A DNA stretch of 62,709 nt from Spirochaetota bacterium (lineage in GTDB: Bacteria > Spirochaetota > Spirochaetia > Treponematales > Treponemataceae). The stretch is from contig JAEWMY010000014.1 in assembly GCA_023393015.1 (NCBI GenBank), forward strand, positions 1-62,709, given 5' to 3'. Below the pieces are notes generated by a model. That model searched no databases. It was not told the DNA's origin and saw only the letters and a program-made list of their open reading frames with translations. Shown here piece by piece: positions 52,353 to 61,276 of this stretch (positions within the stretch are counted from its first letter, which is position 1; every line of letters starts with the position of its first letter). The position numbers and the translations under genes were made by a program.

Positions 52353-54035
52353 ATGAAACGCGCCCGACCGTCGCGCCCGACACCCGTCGCGCCGATTGCG
52401 ACTTTTGCCGCCGCCCTCGCGTTCGCCTGCCTGGCTCCCCGGCCGGCGTTCGCGGACGAGCTCGCCGTTCCCGATATCGAGACGAGGATTCGCAATTCAG
52501 GCAACGCGGTGCCGCCGTCCGCCTTGCCCGTCCTCGTGTTTCCCGAAAGCGCGCCCCTCCCCGCGAACGAATCCCTGCGGCCGGCCGAACCGGAACCAGT
52601 CGTGGCGCCCGCCGTAGCGACCGGGGAAGCTCCGCCCTCCGCCGATCCGGTCGTCTCCCCGCCGGAGCCCGCCTCCCCGACCGGCCTTACCGGTTTCGCC
52701 GAGCTCGGGGCGGGAAGCCCGGGCGCCCTGCACGGGGCGCTATCCGTAGCCCAAAGGCCCACGGCCGCAACCGTCGGGTTCGCCATCGATCTCGGGTACT
52801 CCTCAGCCGACGGCTACGGGGGCAGGAGTCAAGGGTCCGGCTGGTTCGACCGGGAGATGGCCGTGGGCCTCACCCTCGACTCCCCGACGGGCGGCCGACC
52901 CTGGAAGGCGAGCTTGCGCGTACGCGACGAGGCGGACGGCCTGCAGGGGGCGAGCGAGTACTACTCTCTCGCCGCGAGGAGCGCGGATTGGTCTCTTTCC
53001 GCCCTCGCGTTCGGCTCGGACGGCGCGGGATTCTCGGCTACGGGCCTCTTTTCCGGTTCCATCTGGGCCTCTTTCGCCGAGCGGCCGGGCGGCGCCCTCC
53101 CTCCCGCGACCCCGATCGAGGACCATGACGGGTATCGTCTCGAGCCGGGTTTCAGGCTCGGATGGAAACGCGGCGCGGTCGATCTTTCACTGACCGCGAA
53201 GTACGGCTATGACGTCGTCGCGGACTCCGGCGAGCTACATGCCTTCAGGGCCGATCTCGAGGCAGCCTGGAAACCGGGCGTATGGGGGCTTTCCGCGGGC
53301 GTCGGCGCCTTCCACGACGACGCCGACGGTCTCGCCGTGCCCTTCGCCGTATCCGCCTTTTTCGACCCCCCCGGTTCCCTCTTCGGCCGCGTCTCCCTTT
53401 CGGGCGGCATAGCCGTCGGCCGGATGGGCGTGAACGACCTCGCGCGAGAGAATCCCTTCGCGTACCGCTCGGGTCTCCCCGCGTACGCCGCCGACTGGAA
53501 CGCCGTCTTTTCCGCCGAACTCGCGCCGGCCCCCGAGTTTACCGCCGCTTTCTCGGCCGAATTCAGGAAAAGCCTCCCCGATCGGGGTATCATCTACCTG
53601 ACGGGCGAGACGGTTCCGGACGGCCGCGTGGCCTGGAATCGTGCCGAGCGAGACAGCCTCGTGACGACGGGCTCGGTAACCTGGAAACGTTCCGTCTTCG
53701 AGGCGACCGGGACGTATACCGGCGAATGGCTCGACCGTCTCGGGCGCGACAGCATCCACGGCGTGTCGGGCTCGCTCACGGTCTCCGATCCCGACGGGGC
53801 CCGCCGCTGGTCCGCCACCGCCGTCGCCGGGTTCGCCCTCGACGACGACGTCCTGCCGCGCCTCGCCCTTTCCGCGTCCGTGCGGCCGCTCCCGCGGTTT
53901 CTCGTGACGCTTTCCGCGGTCGACATCCTCTCCCTCGCCGCGGGCGAGGACCGGATGCTCGACGATCTCTATCAGGAGCGGAGCGGATCGGTGATCCTGT
54001 CCTTCCGCGTCGACTTTTTGCCCGGAGGAAACTGA
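52353..54035 (+). CDS. Exported beta-rich, probable outer-membrane protein
   Basis: This 560-residue protein has a signal peptide (cut after RPAFA, about residue 27), a Pro-rich linker (about residues 55-105) and a long C-terminal part of amphipathic strands (AVGLTLDSPTGGRPWKASLRVRD, LTAKYGYDVV, SGSVILSFRVDFLPGGN), consistent with an outer-membrane barrel. It has no TonB-dependent receptor plug. I cannot name a family. GGAGG lies 5 bp before the ATG. It sits 11 bp after the TPR gene and directly (0 bp) before exbB, so it is the likely outer-membrane partner of the energy-transducing complex. Confidence 0.72.
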   Translation: MKRARPSRPTPVAPIATFAAALAFACLAPRPAFADELAVPDIETRIRNSGNAVPPSALPVLVFPESAPLPANESLRPAEPEPVVAPAVATGEAPPSADPVVSPPEPASPTGLTGFAELGAGSPGALHGALSVAQRPTAATVGFAIDLGYSSADGYGGRSQGSGWFDREMAVGLTLDSPTGGRPWKASLRVRDEADGLQGASEYYSLAARSADWSLSALAFGSDGAGFSATGLFSGSIWASFAERPGGALPPATPIEDHDGYRLEPGFRLGWKRGAVDLSLTAKYGYDVVADSGELHAFRADLEAAWKPGVWGLSAGVGAFHDDADGLAVPFAVSAFFDPPGSLFGRVSLSGGIAVGRMGVNDLARENPFAYRSGLPAYAADWNAVFSAELAPAPEFTAAFSAEFRKSLPDRGIIYLTGETVPDGRVAWNRAERDSLVTTGSVTWKRSVFEATGTYTGEWLDRLGRDSIHGVSGSLTVSDPDGARRWSATAVAGFALDDDVLPRLALSASVRPLPRFLVTLSAVDILSLAAGEDRMLDDLYQERSGSVILSFRVDFLPGGN

Positions 54036-54665
54036 ATGCTGAAGATACTCGTTTCGGGCGGTCCGGTCATGATACCGATCGCCCTGTGCGCCCTCGCCGC
54101 GACGGTCATCATCGTCGAGCGGCTCGTCTTTTACGCCTCGATCCGCAAGGGTCAGCGAGACCTGTTGCCGCGCATCCGCGCGAGCGTCGACAAGGGACAC
54201 TTCGAGGAGGCCGCGGCCATCTGCGACACCGTTGAGGGTCCCGTCTCGCGCCTGATGAAAACGGGCATCGCCTATCGCGAGTTTTCCGAGGCCGCCATCA
54301 AGGAGGCCGTCATGAACCAGGCGAACCGCGAAATTCCCAGGCTCGAGCGGTACCTTTCGACCCTCGGAACCGTCGCGAACGTAGCGACCCTGCTCGGCCT
54401 GCTCGGCACCGTTACCGGAAACATCCAGGCCTTCGGCGTGCTCGGCGAAATGGGTACCATGGGCAACCCCGCCATCCTCGCCGCCGCGATCGCGGAGGCC
54501 CTCGTCACCACGGCCTCGGGGCTCGTCGTCTCGATACCGGCGATCGTCTTCTACAACTACTTCATCGCCGAGGTGAACCGGACGATCACCGAGATGGAGG
54601 CGTCGGTGAGCGATCTCGTGATCCTCCTCGCCTCGGGGAAGGGTTCCCATGAAGTTCAGGCGTAA
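54036..54665 (+). CDS. exbB: ExbB/TolQ-type proton channel subunit
   Basis: This 209-residue inner-membrane protein has three segments (about residues 8-28, 110-135 and 150-175). The conserved channel helices are LGTVANVATLLGLLGTVTGNIQAF and AIAEALVTTASGLVVSIPAIVFYNYF, quoted as TLLGLLGTVTG and EALVTTASGLVV. With ExbD it turns the proton gradient into mechanical work at the envelope. It follows the barrel gene without a gap and overlaps exbD by 17 bp. Distinguishing ExbB from TolQ is not possible from sequence alone; the TonB-like third gene favours ExbB. Confidence 0.92.
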   Translation: MLKILVSGGPVMIPIALCALAATVIIVERLVFYASIRKGQRDLLPRIRASVDKGHFEEAAAICDTVEGPVSRLMKTGIAYREFSEAAIKEAVMNQANREIPRLERYLSTLGTVANVATLLGLLGTVTGNIQAFGVLGEMGTMGNPAILAAAIAEALVTTASGLVVSIPAIVFYNYFIAEVNRTITEMEASVSDLVILLASGKGSHEVQA

Positions 54666-55083
54666 GCTCGAGACGCGCGCCGTCATCGACCTCGTGCCGA
54701 TGATCGACGTCGTCTTCCAGCTCATCCTTTTCTTTCTCGTCTCCACGACCTTCGCGGTGCTTCCCGGTATCGGCCTCGAGCTGCCGGGTTCCGAGACGGC
54801 CGAGGGAACGCGCACGAACGGCGTGACGATTACCCTGTCGCGCTCGGGCGAGGTGTACGTCAACAACGCGGAGGTTCCGCTCGAGGGGCTCGACGCGGCC
54901 CTCGAGGCCCTCGCCGTCGACGTTCCCCGAGAGACGGTTCCGGTCAGCCTCGAGGCGGACGAGCTCGCGACGAACGGGATGATCGTGCGCGTGCTCGACT
55001 CGCTCAGGCGAACGGGCTTTACCGGGGTGAATCTCAGGACCGAGACCGCGCCGCGGGCGGCCCCGGGAGGCGGGGGAACGTGA
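54649..55083 (+). CDS. exbD: ExbD/TolR-type proton channel subunit
   Basis: This 144-residue protein has a short cytoplasmic start, one membrane helix and a periplasmic domain. Asp20 in DLVPMIDVVFQLILFFLV is the proton-carrying acid of this family. The C-terminal domain has the typical EVYVNNAEVPLEGLDAAL fold sequence. It overlaps exbB by 17 bp and the TonB-like gene by 4 bp, so the three are translated as a unit. Confidence 0.93.
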   Translation: MKFRRKLETRAVIDLVPMIDVVFQLILFFLVSTTFAVLPGIGLELPGSETAEGTRTNGVTITLSRSGEVYVNNAEVPLEGLDAALEALAVDVPRETVPVSLEADELATNGMIVRVLDSLRRTGFTGVNLRTETAPRAAPGGGGT

Positions 55084-56165
55084 GCGTACTCGATCTCGAC
55101 GACGGGGAGCGACGGAGACTCGTCAAAAGCGCCGCGCTTTCGTGCGCCTTTTGGATCGTCGCGCTCGGCCTTCTCGCCGTCATCCCCGCGCGCCTCACCG
55201 TCGACGAGAAGCGCGATTTTCCCGTCATCGCCGTTCGGTTGAACGCGCGCGCCCAGACCACGGCGCGTCAAACCGCAGAGCCTGTTGCCGCGCCGTCGGA
55301 TACGCCCGCCGCCGCACCCGCGGCGCCGAAGCAGACCGCGGCGCCGAAACGGAACGCGGCTGCGAAACAGACCGCGGCTGCGAAACCTGCCGCGGCAAAG
55401 GCCGCGACGGATCGATCCGCCGCCGCTCCCTCGAACGGGCTCGGCATACCGGACTTCGCGCCGGTCGATCGCGGCTCTCCGGCCGATCGCGCGGGCGCGA
55501 GCCGCGAAAGCGCGACCCTCGAGTTTTCCTCGGAGCCCGTCGGCAAACCGCGACCCGCGCGGACGGCGGTCAGCGAATTCGAAGGCTCGGTCGCCGTGGC
55601 CTCCGGTCAGCGGGGCGGCGAGCGCGTGACGGCGAACTCCCCGACCTCCGCGTCCGCCGCCGGGAAAGGCGCGACGGGCGCGTCCGCCGAGACCGCGCGG
55701 AGCCTCTCGTCGATCTCGGATGCCGCGGGAACCGGCTCGGGCGACTCGAGTGCCGTACGCGACGGTGCGACGGCTAGCGGCGGCTCGGGCGATTCGGGCG
55801 ATGCGGCCGCGGGTTCCTCACGCGCGTCCGCGACGCAAGCGACTCAATCCCGAAGCGGCGGCTCCTCGGTCGGGGCGATCTCCTTCACCGAGGGCGCGCA
55901 ACGCCGACTCGTTTCTCCGGCGAGTCCCTCGCTCGCGCTTCCCGACCGCCTCGCGCGCCTCATCGACTCGAACCGCGCCGTCTTCGTGACTCTCACCGTG
56001 CGTGCCGACGGCTCGGTGCCCCGCTCGACGGTCGTCTTCTCTCCTTCGGCCCTCCTTCCCCCCGAGGTACGCGACTACATCGCGGGGGAGGTTTCCTCCT
56101 GGAGGTTCGATCGCGGCTCCGGCGATGGACAGGCGCGGTTTTCGTATAGTATAAAAGTCCAATGA
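55080..56165 (+). CDS. TonB-like energy transducer
   Basis: This 361-residue protein starts with GTG in a GTGA overlap with exbD. It has one N-terminal membrane helix (about residues 20-40), a long Ala/Pro/Lys and then Ser/Gly-rich periplasmic spacer (about 55-285), and a C-terminal beta-alpha-beta domain (VFVTLTVRADGSVPRSTVV ... VSSWRFDR) like TonB/TolA C-termini. It should connect ExbBD to an outer-membrane partner, probably the barrel-like protein encoded upstream. It is coupled by a 4-bp ATGA overlap to the HAD gene. Confidence 0.83.
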   Translation: MSVLDLDDGERRRLVKSAALSCAFWIVALGLLAVIPARLTVDEKRDFPVIAVRLNARAQTTARQTAEPVAAPSDTPAAAPAAPKQTAAPKRNAAAKQTAAAKPAAAKAATDRSAAAPSNGLGIPDFAPVDRGSPADRAGASRESATLEFSSEPVGKPRPARTAVSEFEGSVAVASGQRGGERVTANSPTSASAAGKGATGASAETARSLSSISDAAGTGSGDSSAVRDGATASGGSGDSGDAAAGSSRASATQATQSRSGGSSVGAISFTEGAQRRLVSPASPSLALPDRLARLIDSNRAVFVTLTVRADGSVPRSTVVFSPSALLPPEVRDYIAGEVSSWRFDRGSGDGQARFSYSIKVQ

Positions 56166-56869
56166 TAGACGGTATCGACGCGATCGCCTTCGACATCGAC
56201 GGAACCCTGTACCCGAATCGGTCCTTTTATTGGAGAATAACCCCGTTCTTGCTGCGGCACTGGCGCTTTCTCGCCGAGTTCGGGCGCGTCAGGCGCGAGA
56301 TACGCGCCTGGCAACGGGAACATCCCGGCGAAACGCACGCGGACTTTCTCGGCTGGCAAGCGGAACTTCTCGCGCGCCGCCTGCGCGTGTCGCCTTCCGA
56401 GGCGCGTGACCTTCTCGATCGGCTCGTATACGAGGGCTGGCGGCCCGTGTTCGAGCGCGTGCCGCTCTTTCCCGGCGTCCGCGAAGCCTTCGCCGCCTTC
56501 CGCGCCGCGGGCCTTCCCGTAGGCATCCTTTCCGATTTTCTTCCGTCGCAAAAGGGAACGATATGGGGACTCGACGCGATGAGCGACGTCATCCTCGGTT
56601 CGGAGGAAACGGGCGCCCTGAAACCCTCTCCCGTGCCTTTCCGCGCCCTCGCATCGGCCCTCGGCGTCGCGCCCGACAGGATTCTCTACGTCGGCAACAG
56701 CGTGGCCTCGGACGTTAAAGGCGGCGCGGCGGCGGGCATGCGGACGGCGTGCGTGATAAGCCCGATCCGCGCCCTGTTGTGGCGCCTCACGCGCGCGCGC
56801 GTATTCTCTACCGGCGCGGACATTTCCTTCTCTTCCTATCGCAAATTGGTCCGCGATGTGCTAAAATAA
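56162..56869 (+). CDS. HAD-family hydrolase, subfamily IA
   Basis: This 235-residue soluble phosphatase-like enzyme has the four HAD motifs: DIDGTLYPN (nucleophile Asp11, Asp13), GILSDF, the lysine in GALKPSP, and LYVGNSVASDVKGG. A helical cap lies between motifs I and II. The substrate is not predictable. It starts inside the TonB-like stop codon, so it is expressed with the envelope operon, though it could be an unrelated passenger. Confidence 0.9.
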   Translation: MIDGIDAIAFDIDGTLYPNRSFYWRITPFLLRHWRFLAEFGRVRREIRAWQREHPGETHADFLGWQAELLARRLRVSPSEARDLLDRLVYEGWRPVFERVPLFPGVREAFAAFRAAGLPVGILSDFLPSQKGTIWGLDAMSDVILGSEETGALKPSPVPFRALASALGVAPDRILYVGNSVASDVKGGAAAGMRTACVISPIRALLWRLTRARVFSTGADISFSSYRKLVRDVLK

Positions 56870-56907
56870 CCCGTCATAACCCATACTCATTCGAAAAAGG
56901 GCGGGCA

Positions 56908-59900
56908 ATGGACTTTTTTACTCCCGGAAACATACTTACCCTTCTCATATCGGTTACCCTCATACTCGTCGTCCGGCAAATGGACCGGAATAACCGCTCG
57001 ATCGAGAAGGCGAAAAAATTCGGCGATCGTCTGAAAGACGAGATAGACGCCTTTATCAAGGAACGCACCGGCAAGCTCGAGGAATCCTCGATGTCCCTCG
57101 ACGTCCAGCAGGCGAAGGCGGTCGCGGCCGTGAAGCGGCTCGAATCGATACGCGAGGACATCATCTCCAAGGAGGCGAGCCTCCTCGAGCGCAACAAGGC
57201 GGTGGAATCCTTCGGGCGGCAGATCGAGGCCTACGACGCGACGATTCGCCAGCTCCTTGAGATGACGAGCCAGGCCGAGAACAACCTCTCGCGCATCACC
57301 TCGGAATCCGATTTCGCCGACAACCTCGGACGGAAACTTCTCGCGAGCCAAAAGCAGCTTCAGGAGGTGTCCGCGGCGATTCCGGCGCTTCGAGACGAGT
57401 TCGCGCGCGAGAACCGGGCGATGCTCGAGCGCGCGCACGCGGACGTCCTGCAACGCCTCGCGGGCGTCGTTTCCGATCTCGAGCGGAGGGTCGACAGCGC
57501 CGGCAAGCACGGCGCGACCCTTGTCGCCGAATCGTCCGAAAAGCTCAAGGAGATATTCCAGAAGTCGTACGCCGAGGCCGCGCGCCGCGCGGAGCATCTC
57601 GAGGACGGCGCCTTCCAGAAGCTGAAGGAACAGGCGACGGAACGCCTGCAAAAATACCGCGACACCGTCGAGGAAAAGACGGCGCAACTGCACGAGCAGA
57701 CGAAGGCGAAACTCGCCGAGGTCCAGCACGCCGCCAAGACCTTCCGCGCCGACTGGCAGGCAGAAGCGAACGGTTTCCTCGAGGCGACGCGCGCCGAGAT
57801 GGCGAAGCTCTCGGCCGCGACCGACAAGGCCGTGTCCTCCATAGAATCCCGCATCGACGCCGCAGACGCGACGGCCTCGGGGAAGCTCGCCGGCCTCTCC
57901 GAAACGCTTTCGCGCGTCGAGACCGAGTTCGACTCGGGGCTCGAGGCCGTCCGCAAGGACGTCGAGTTTCGCATGGGCAAGTTCGAGTCCCTCATCGCGG
58001 ACGCCGACCGGCTCGAAGGCGGCCTCCGCTCCTCCCTGCAGGATACGGAAAAACGCGTCGTCGCCGACTTCGGCATTTTCGCGAGCGACCAGGAAAAGAA
58101 GCGCGAGGCGCTCGCGATCAAGCTCGGCGCGGAAGGCGACGCCCTCACCGCGCGGATGAACTCCCTCGAGGGAACCCTCAACGAGCTCAAGGCCAGGGCG
58201 TACGACAACGTTTCCGAGAAACTCAAGGTCTTCGAGGACGACTTCTTCGGGGACCTCGCGCGCCGCAGCGAGGCGATCACGGCCGAACTCGACCGCTGGA
58301 AGGCGAACGTCGACGAGCGGCTCGCGGGGCTGTCCGCGGAAAGCGAGGCCGGCAGGCGCGACCTGGAAGACGACTATTCCGCCAGGCTCAAGGAGCGCCT
58401 CGCCGCGGTCAACGAGCAGTACCGCCAGCAGGCCGCGCGGATTTCCGAGCAGGTTGCCTCCGTCGAGGAGGAGCTCCGCGCGCGCGTCTCCGCGAGCGAA
58501 CAGTCCATCGCCGCCTTCGTCGAGCAGTTCCGCGCCGAGTTCACGCGGGCGCGCGAGTCGGCGATGCTGCACGCGCAAAGCGAGCTTTCCGGCCACGGCG
58601 CCGCGGTTCAGGAACTTCTGCGAAAGCAGGAACGCGAGATCGAGGCCCGCACGAAGGCCTTCTCGGACACGATAGAGGCGTCGCGCGCCGACGCGGAGGC
58701 GGCCATCGGCTCCCTCAAGTCCGGCTTCTCCGCCTGGCAGGAGCGCAACGACCGTCAGCTCGAGGACGCGCGCGCCCTCATCGACGACCGCATCTCCTCG
58801 CTCGCCGAGTCGACGAAGGCGCAGGTCGACGACCTCGAGGCCGCGCACCAGAGCGAGTTCCGCGACTTCATAGCGGACACCGCCGAGGAACGGAAACAGC
58901 TTCGCGAGTCGATAGACTCTCTCAAGTCCGACATGAACGCCTCGCGGCTCGCCTTCGAGAAGCGGGCCTCGGACGCCCTCGACGAGTTCCGCGCCGCCTA
59001 CGAGGAGATGACCTCGGGCACCGCGCTCAGGGTCCGCGAACACGCGGCCGAGACAGACCAGACGATACGTTCCATCAAGTCGACGGTGCAGGAGCTCCGC
59101 GAGGGCGTCGACCAGACCCGCGAGCGGCTCTTCCAGAAGATACAGTCCGATTCGGACGCGCTCGCGAAAACCCTGCTGGAGATCGACAAGGGACAGAAGA
59201 ACTTCGTCGCGCAAACGCGCGTGTTCGACCGCGCGGACGAGCTCCGCGCCTCGCTCGAGGCGAGCATAGCCGAGCTCAAGGGCGAGGTTTCGCGCTTCGA
59301 CGTGTACCGCGAGACCATGGACGCCCTCGAACAGCAGTATACGAAGGTGCGCAAGCTCGAGGAGGAGGCGTCCCAGAAGGTGTCGCGCTTCATGACCGAG
59401 AAAAAACGGATAGACGCCATCGAAAACGATTTCTCGAAACTCATGGCCCTTTCGGACTCGGTGGACCGCAAGGTCTCGGAGCTCACGCTCACGAACGACG
59501 ACCTGCAGCAGTACCAGGTGCAGATCCGCCGGTTCGAGGAAACCCTCGCCGAGGCGAACGCGCGCTACGAGCGGCTCGAGAAGAAGGCCGGCGTCCTCGA
59601 CCAGACCGTTACCGGCGTCGACCGCGCCTTCGAGGGCCTTCGCGAGCTGGAATCCTCGCTCAAGGAATTCAGATCCGAGCTGGAGACGGTTCCCGGCGAA
59701 CTCGCCGGCATAAAGAGTTCCCTCGACTCCCTGCTCGACAACCGCGAGAAGACGACGCTCATGGTCGAACGGCTCGCGACGCTCGACGAGGTGCTTTCCG
59801 ACGTTGAGAAGCGGACCGAGAAGATGCAGACGGCGCGCGAATGGCTCGCCCGCACCGAAACGCGACTCGAGGAGATATCGCGGCAGTCGGAGGAGCGGCT

Positions 59901-60087
59901 CAAGTTGCTCGCCGACTTGCTGAAGGACGACGCGGCGACCAAGAAGGGAAAGGGCGCGCCTCCCATCGGCATCCGGGAGAACGTCGTGAAGCTCGCGCAT
60001 CAGGGATGGAAGGTGGACGAGATAGCGCGCGCGCTTCACCTGTCGCGCGGCGAGGTCGAGCTTATTCTGGAACTTCCGCAGAAGTAA
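56908..60087 (+). CDS. Very long membrane-anchored coiled-coil protein with C-terminal HTH
   Basis: This 1059-residue protein begins with one membrane helix (FTPGNILTLLISVTLILVV, residues 4-22). About 950 residues of heptad-rich, Glu/Ala/Lys/Arg-rich coiled coil follow (roughly 40-995). A small C-terminal helix-turn-helix-like module (NVVKLAHQGWKVDEIARALHLSRGEVELIL) is at about 1020-1055. This is the general layout of the spirochaete-specific long coiled-coil (SpiroCoCo-type) family; its role is unproven, but it may span between membrane and nucleoid or cytoskeleton. The ATG at 56908 is the only start placing the helix at the N-terminus. Its 3' end overlaps convergent ispF by 26 bp. Confidence 0.88.
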   Translation: MDFFTPGNILTLLISVTLILVVRQMDRNNRSIEKAKKFGDRLKDEIDAFIKERTGKLEESSMSLDVQQAKAVAAVKRLESIREDIISKEASLLERNKAVESFGRQIEAYDATIRQLLEMTSQAENNLSRITSESDFADNLGRKLLASQKQLQEVSAAIPALRDEFARENRAMLERAHADVLQRLAGVVSDLERRVDSAGKHGATLVAESSEKLKEIFQKSYAEAARRAEHLEDGAFQKLKEQATERLQKYRDTVEEKTAQLHEQTKAKLAEVQHAAKTFRADWQAEANGFLEATRAEMAKLSAATDKAVSSIESRIDAADATASGKLAGLSETLSRVETEFDSGLEAVRKDVEFRMGKFESLIADADRLEGGLRSSLQDTEKRVVADFGIFASDQEKKREALAIKLGAEGDALTARMNSLEGTLNELKARAYDNVSEKLKVFEDDFFGDLARRSEAITAELDRWKANVDERLAGLSAESEAGRRDLEDDYSARLKERLAAVNEQYRQQAARISEQVASVEEELRARVSASEQSIAAFVEQFRAEFTRARESAMLHAQSELSGHGAAVQELLRKQEREIEARTKAFSDTIEASRADAEAAIGSLKSGFSAWQERNDRQLEDARALIDDRISSLAESTKAQVDDLEAAHQSEFRDFIADTAEERKQLRESIDSLKSDMNASRLAFEKRASDALDEFRAAYEEMTSGTALRVREHAAETDQTIRSIKSTVQELREGVDQTRERLFQKIQSDSDALAKTLLEIDKGQKNFVAQTRVFDRADELRASLEASIAELKGEVSRFDVYRETMDALEQQYTKVRKLEEEASQKVSRFMTEKKRIDAIENDFSKLMALSDSVDRKVSELTLTNDDLQQYQVQIRRFEETLAEANARYERLEKKAGVLDQTVTGVDRAFEGLRELESSLKEFRSELETVPGELAGIKSSLDSLLDNREKTTLMVERLATLDEVLSDVEKRTEKMQTAREWLARTETRLEEISRQSEERLKLLADLLKDDAATKKGKGAPPIGIRENVVKLAHQGWKVDEIARALHLSRGEVELILELPQK

Positions 60088-60562
60088 GGAGGCAGGTCGC
60101 CCAGCAGGCGATCGCTTCGCCGGACCCGACCGCGTCGACTCCCTCGGACGTTTTCGCCTTTACGGACACGCGTTCGGCGTCGATTCCGAGCGTTTCCGCG
60201 ATCGACGCGCGGATCGCCTCGCGGTGCGGGAGTATTTTCGGCCGCTCGAGCGCGATGACGGAGTCGACGTTGACGATCTCCCAGCCCGCGGCGCGCACGC
60301 GGGAAAGCGCGGCCGCGAGAAGCTTTCTCGAGTCGGCGTCCTTCCACGCGGGATCGGACGGCGGGAACATCTCGCCGATGTCGCCGAGGGCCGCCGCGCC
60401 GAGCAGGGCGTCCGTGATCGCGTGCAGAAGGGCGTCGCCGTCGGAGTGTCCGACCTCGCCCCTGTCGTGCGGGATCGCGACGCCGCCTATCACGAGGGGT
60501 CGGCCTTCCACGAGGCGGTGGAGGTCCCACCCGAGCCCCGTCCTGAATCCCGGATCCCTCAC
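60062..60562 (-). CDS. ispF: 2-C-methyl-D-erythritol 2,4-cyclodiphosphate synthase
   Basis: This 166-residue enzyme makes the cyclodiphosphate in the MEP isoprenoid pathway. Zinc ligands are Asp13 and His15 (GWDLHRL) and His47 (DALLHAITDALLGA), with the conserved GHSDGD before them. The GTG at 60562 overlaps the ispD stop (GTGA) behind GAGAGGA and gives the standard length; longer readings would translate the ispD end in a wrong frame. It is the last gene of the carD-ispD-ispF operon and overlaps the convergent coiled-coil gene by 26 bp. Confidence 0.96.
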   Translation of the reverse strand: MRDPGFRTGLGWDLHRLVEGRPLVIGGVAIPHDRGEVGHSDGDALLHAITDALLGAAALGDIGEMFPPSDPAWKDADSRKLLAAALSRVRAAGWEIVNVDSVIALERPKILPHREAIRASIAETLGIDAERVSVKAKTSEGVDAVGSGEAIACWATCLLTSAEVPE

Positions 60563-61275
60563 GATATGTCCTCTCGGAAGGTGATCTTCCGGTTGTTGCG
60601 GTCTCCCTGGCAGATATACACGTCCCCCGCGTACACGCCCCAAATCTCGGTGTCGTCGGTATAATGATGCCCGTCAATCGAAGCCTTGCGGTGCGCGTCG
60701 AGCAATTCGGTAAAACGGAAACCCTGCGGCGTCTGTACTGCCATGACGCGGGAGCGGTCGAGATGCCTGATTATCTTTCCCGAGCCGTCGGTCTCCTTCT
60801 GGGTGTCTATCGTAGGTATCGCGGGAACCGCGGCGCCCCGGTCGAGCGCGCACGCGAGCACGTCCCTGATCGTCGCGGCGGTAACCCAGGGTCGGGCGGC
60901 GTCGTGTATCAGTACGGTCGTCGGCCATCGCTTGACGGTAGTCGCGCGCAGGAAAATCGACTCGAGCCCGCGCCTGACGGAATCCTGCCGGGAGGCGCCG
61001 CCTTCGGCGAACAGGATCTCGCAACCCGATTGCTCGATCAGGGGGAATATCCTTCCGTCCTCCGCGAGTACGGAACGGGCCTCGGCCTGACCGCCCGATG
61101 GTACGGTTATCACTATCAGGTTGAAGAGCCCCGTTTCCAGGAACGGAAAAAGGGCGGAGGAAAGAACGCTGACGCGCCCTGTCGGCGGTTCGGCAATGGT
61201 GAGGTATTCCTTCTTGCCGGTACCCTGCATGCGTGCGGATTCGCCCGCGGCGGTCAACACGAGCGTGTGGGTCAT
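60559..61275 (-). CDS. ispD: 2-C-methyl-D-erythritol 4-phosphate cytidylyltransferase
   Basis: This 238-residue enzyme adds CMP to methylerythritol phosphate. The nucleotide-binding N-terminus reads LTAAGESARMQGTGKKEYL, a variant of the usual AAGxGxRM motif (Glu-Ser in place of Gly residues). Downstream landmarks are GGASRQDSVRRGL, VLIHDAARPWV and VMAVQTPQGF, and DDTEIW near the end. It starts 1 bp after carD and overlaps ispF by 4 bp. The CarD-IspD-IspF linkage is seen in Treponema-type spirochaetes (from memory). Confidence 0.95.
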   Translation of the reverse strand: MTHTLVLTAAGESARMQGTGKKEYLTIAEPPTGRVSVLSSALFPFLETGLFNLIVITVPSGGQAEARSVLAEDGRIFPLIEQSGCEILFAEGGASRQDSVRRGLESIFLRATTVKRWPTTVLIHDAARPWVTAATIRDVLACALDRGAAVPAIPTIDTQKETDGSGKIIRHLDRSRVMAVQTPQGFRFTELLDAHRKASIDGHHYTDDTEIWGVYAGDVYICQGDRNNRKITFREDIS

Positions 61276-61276
61276 C

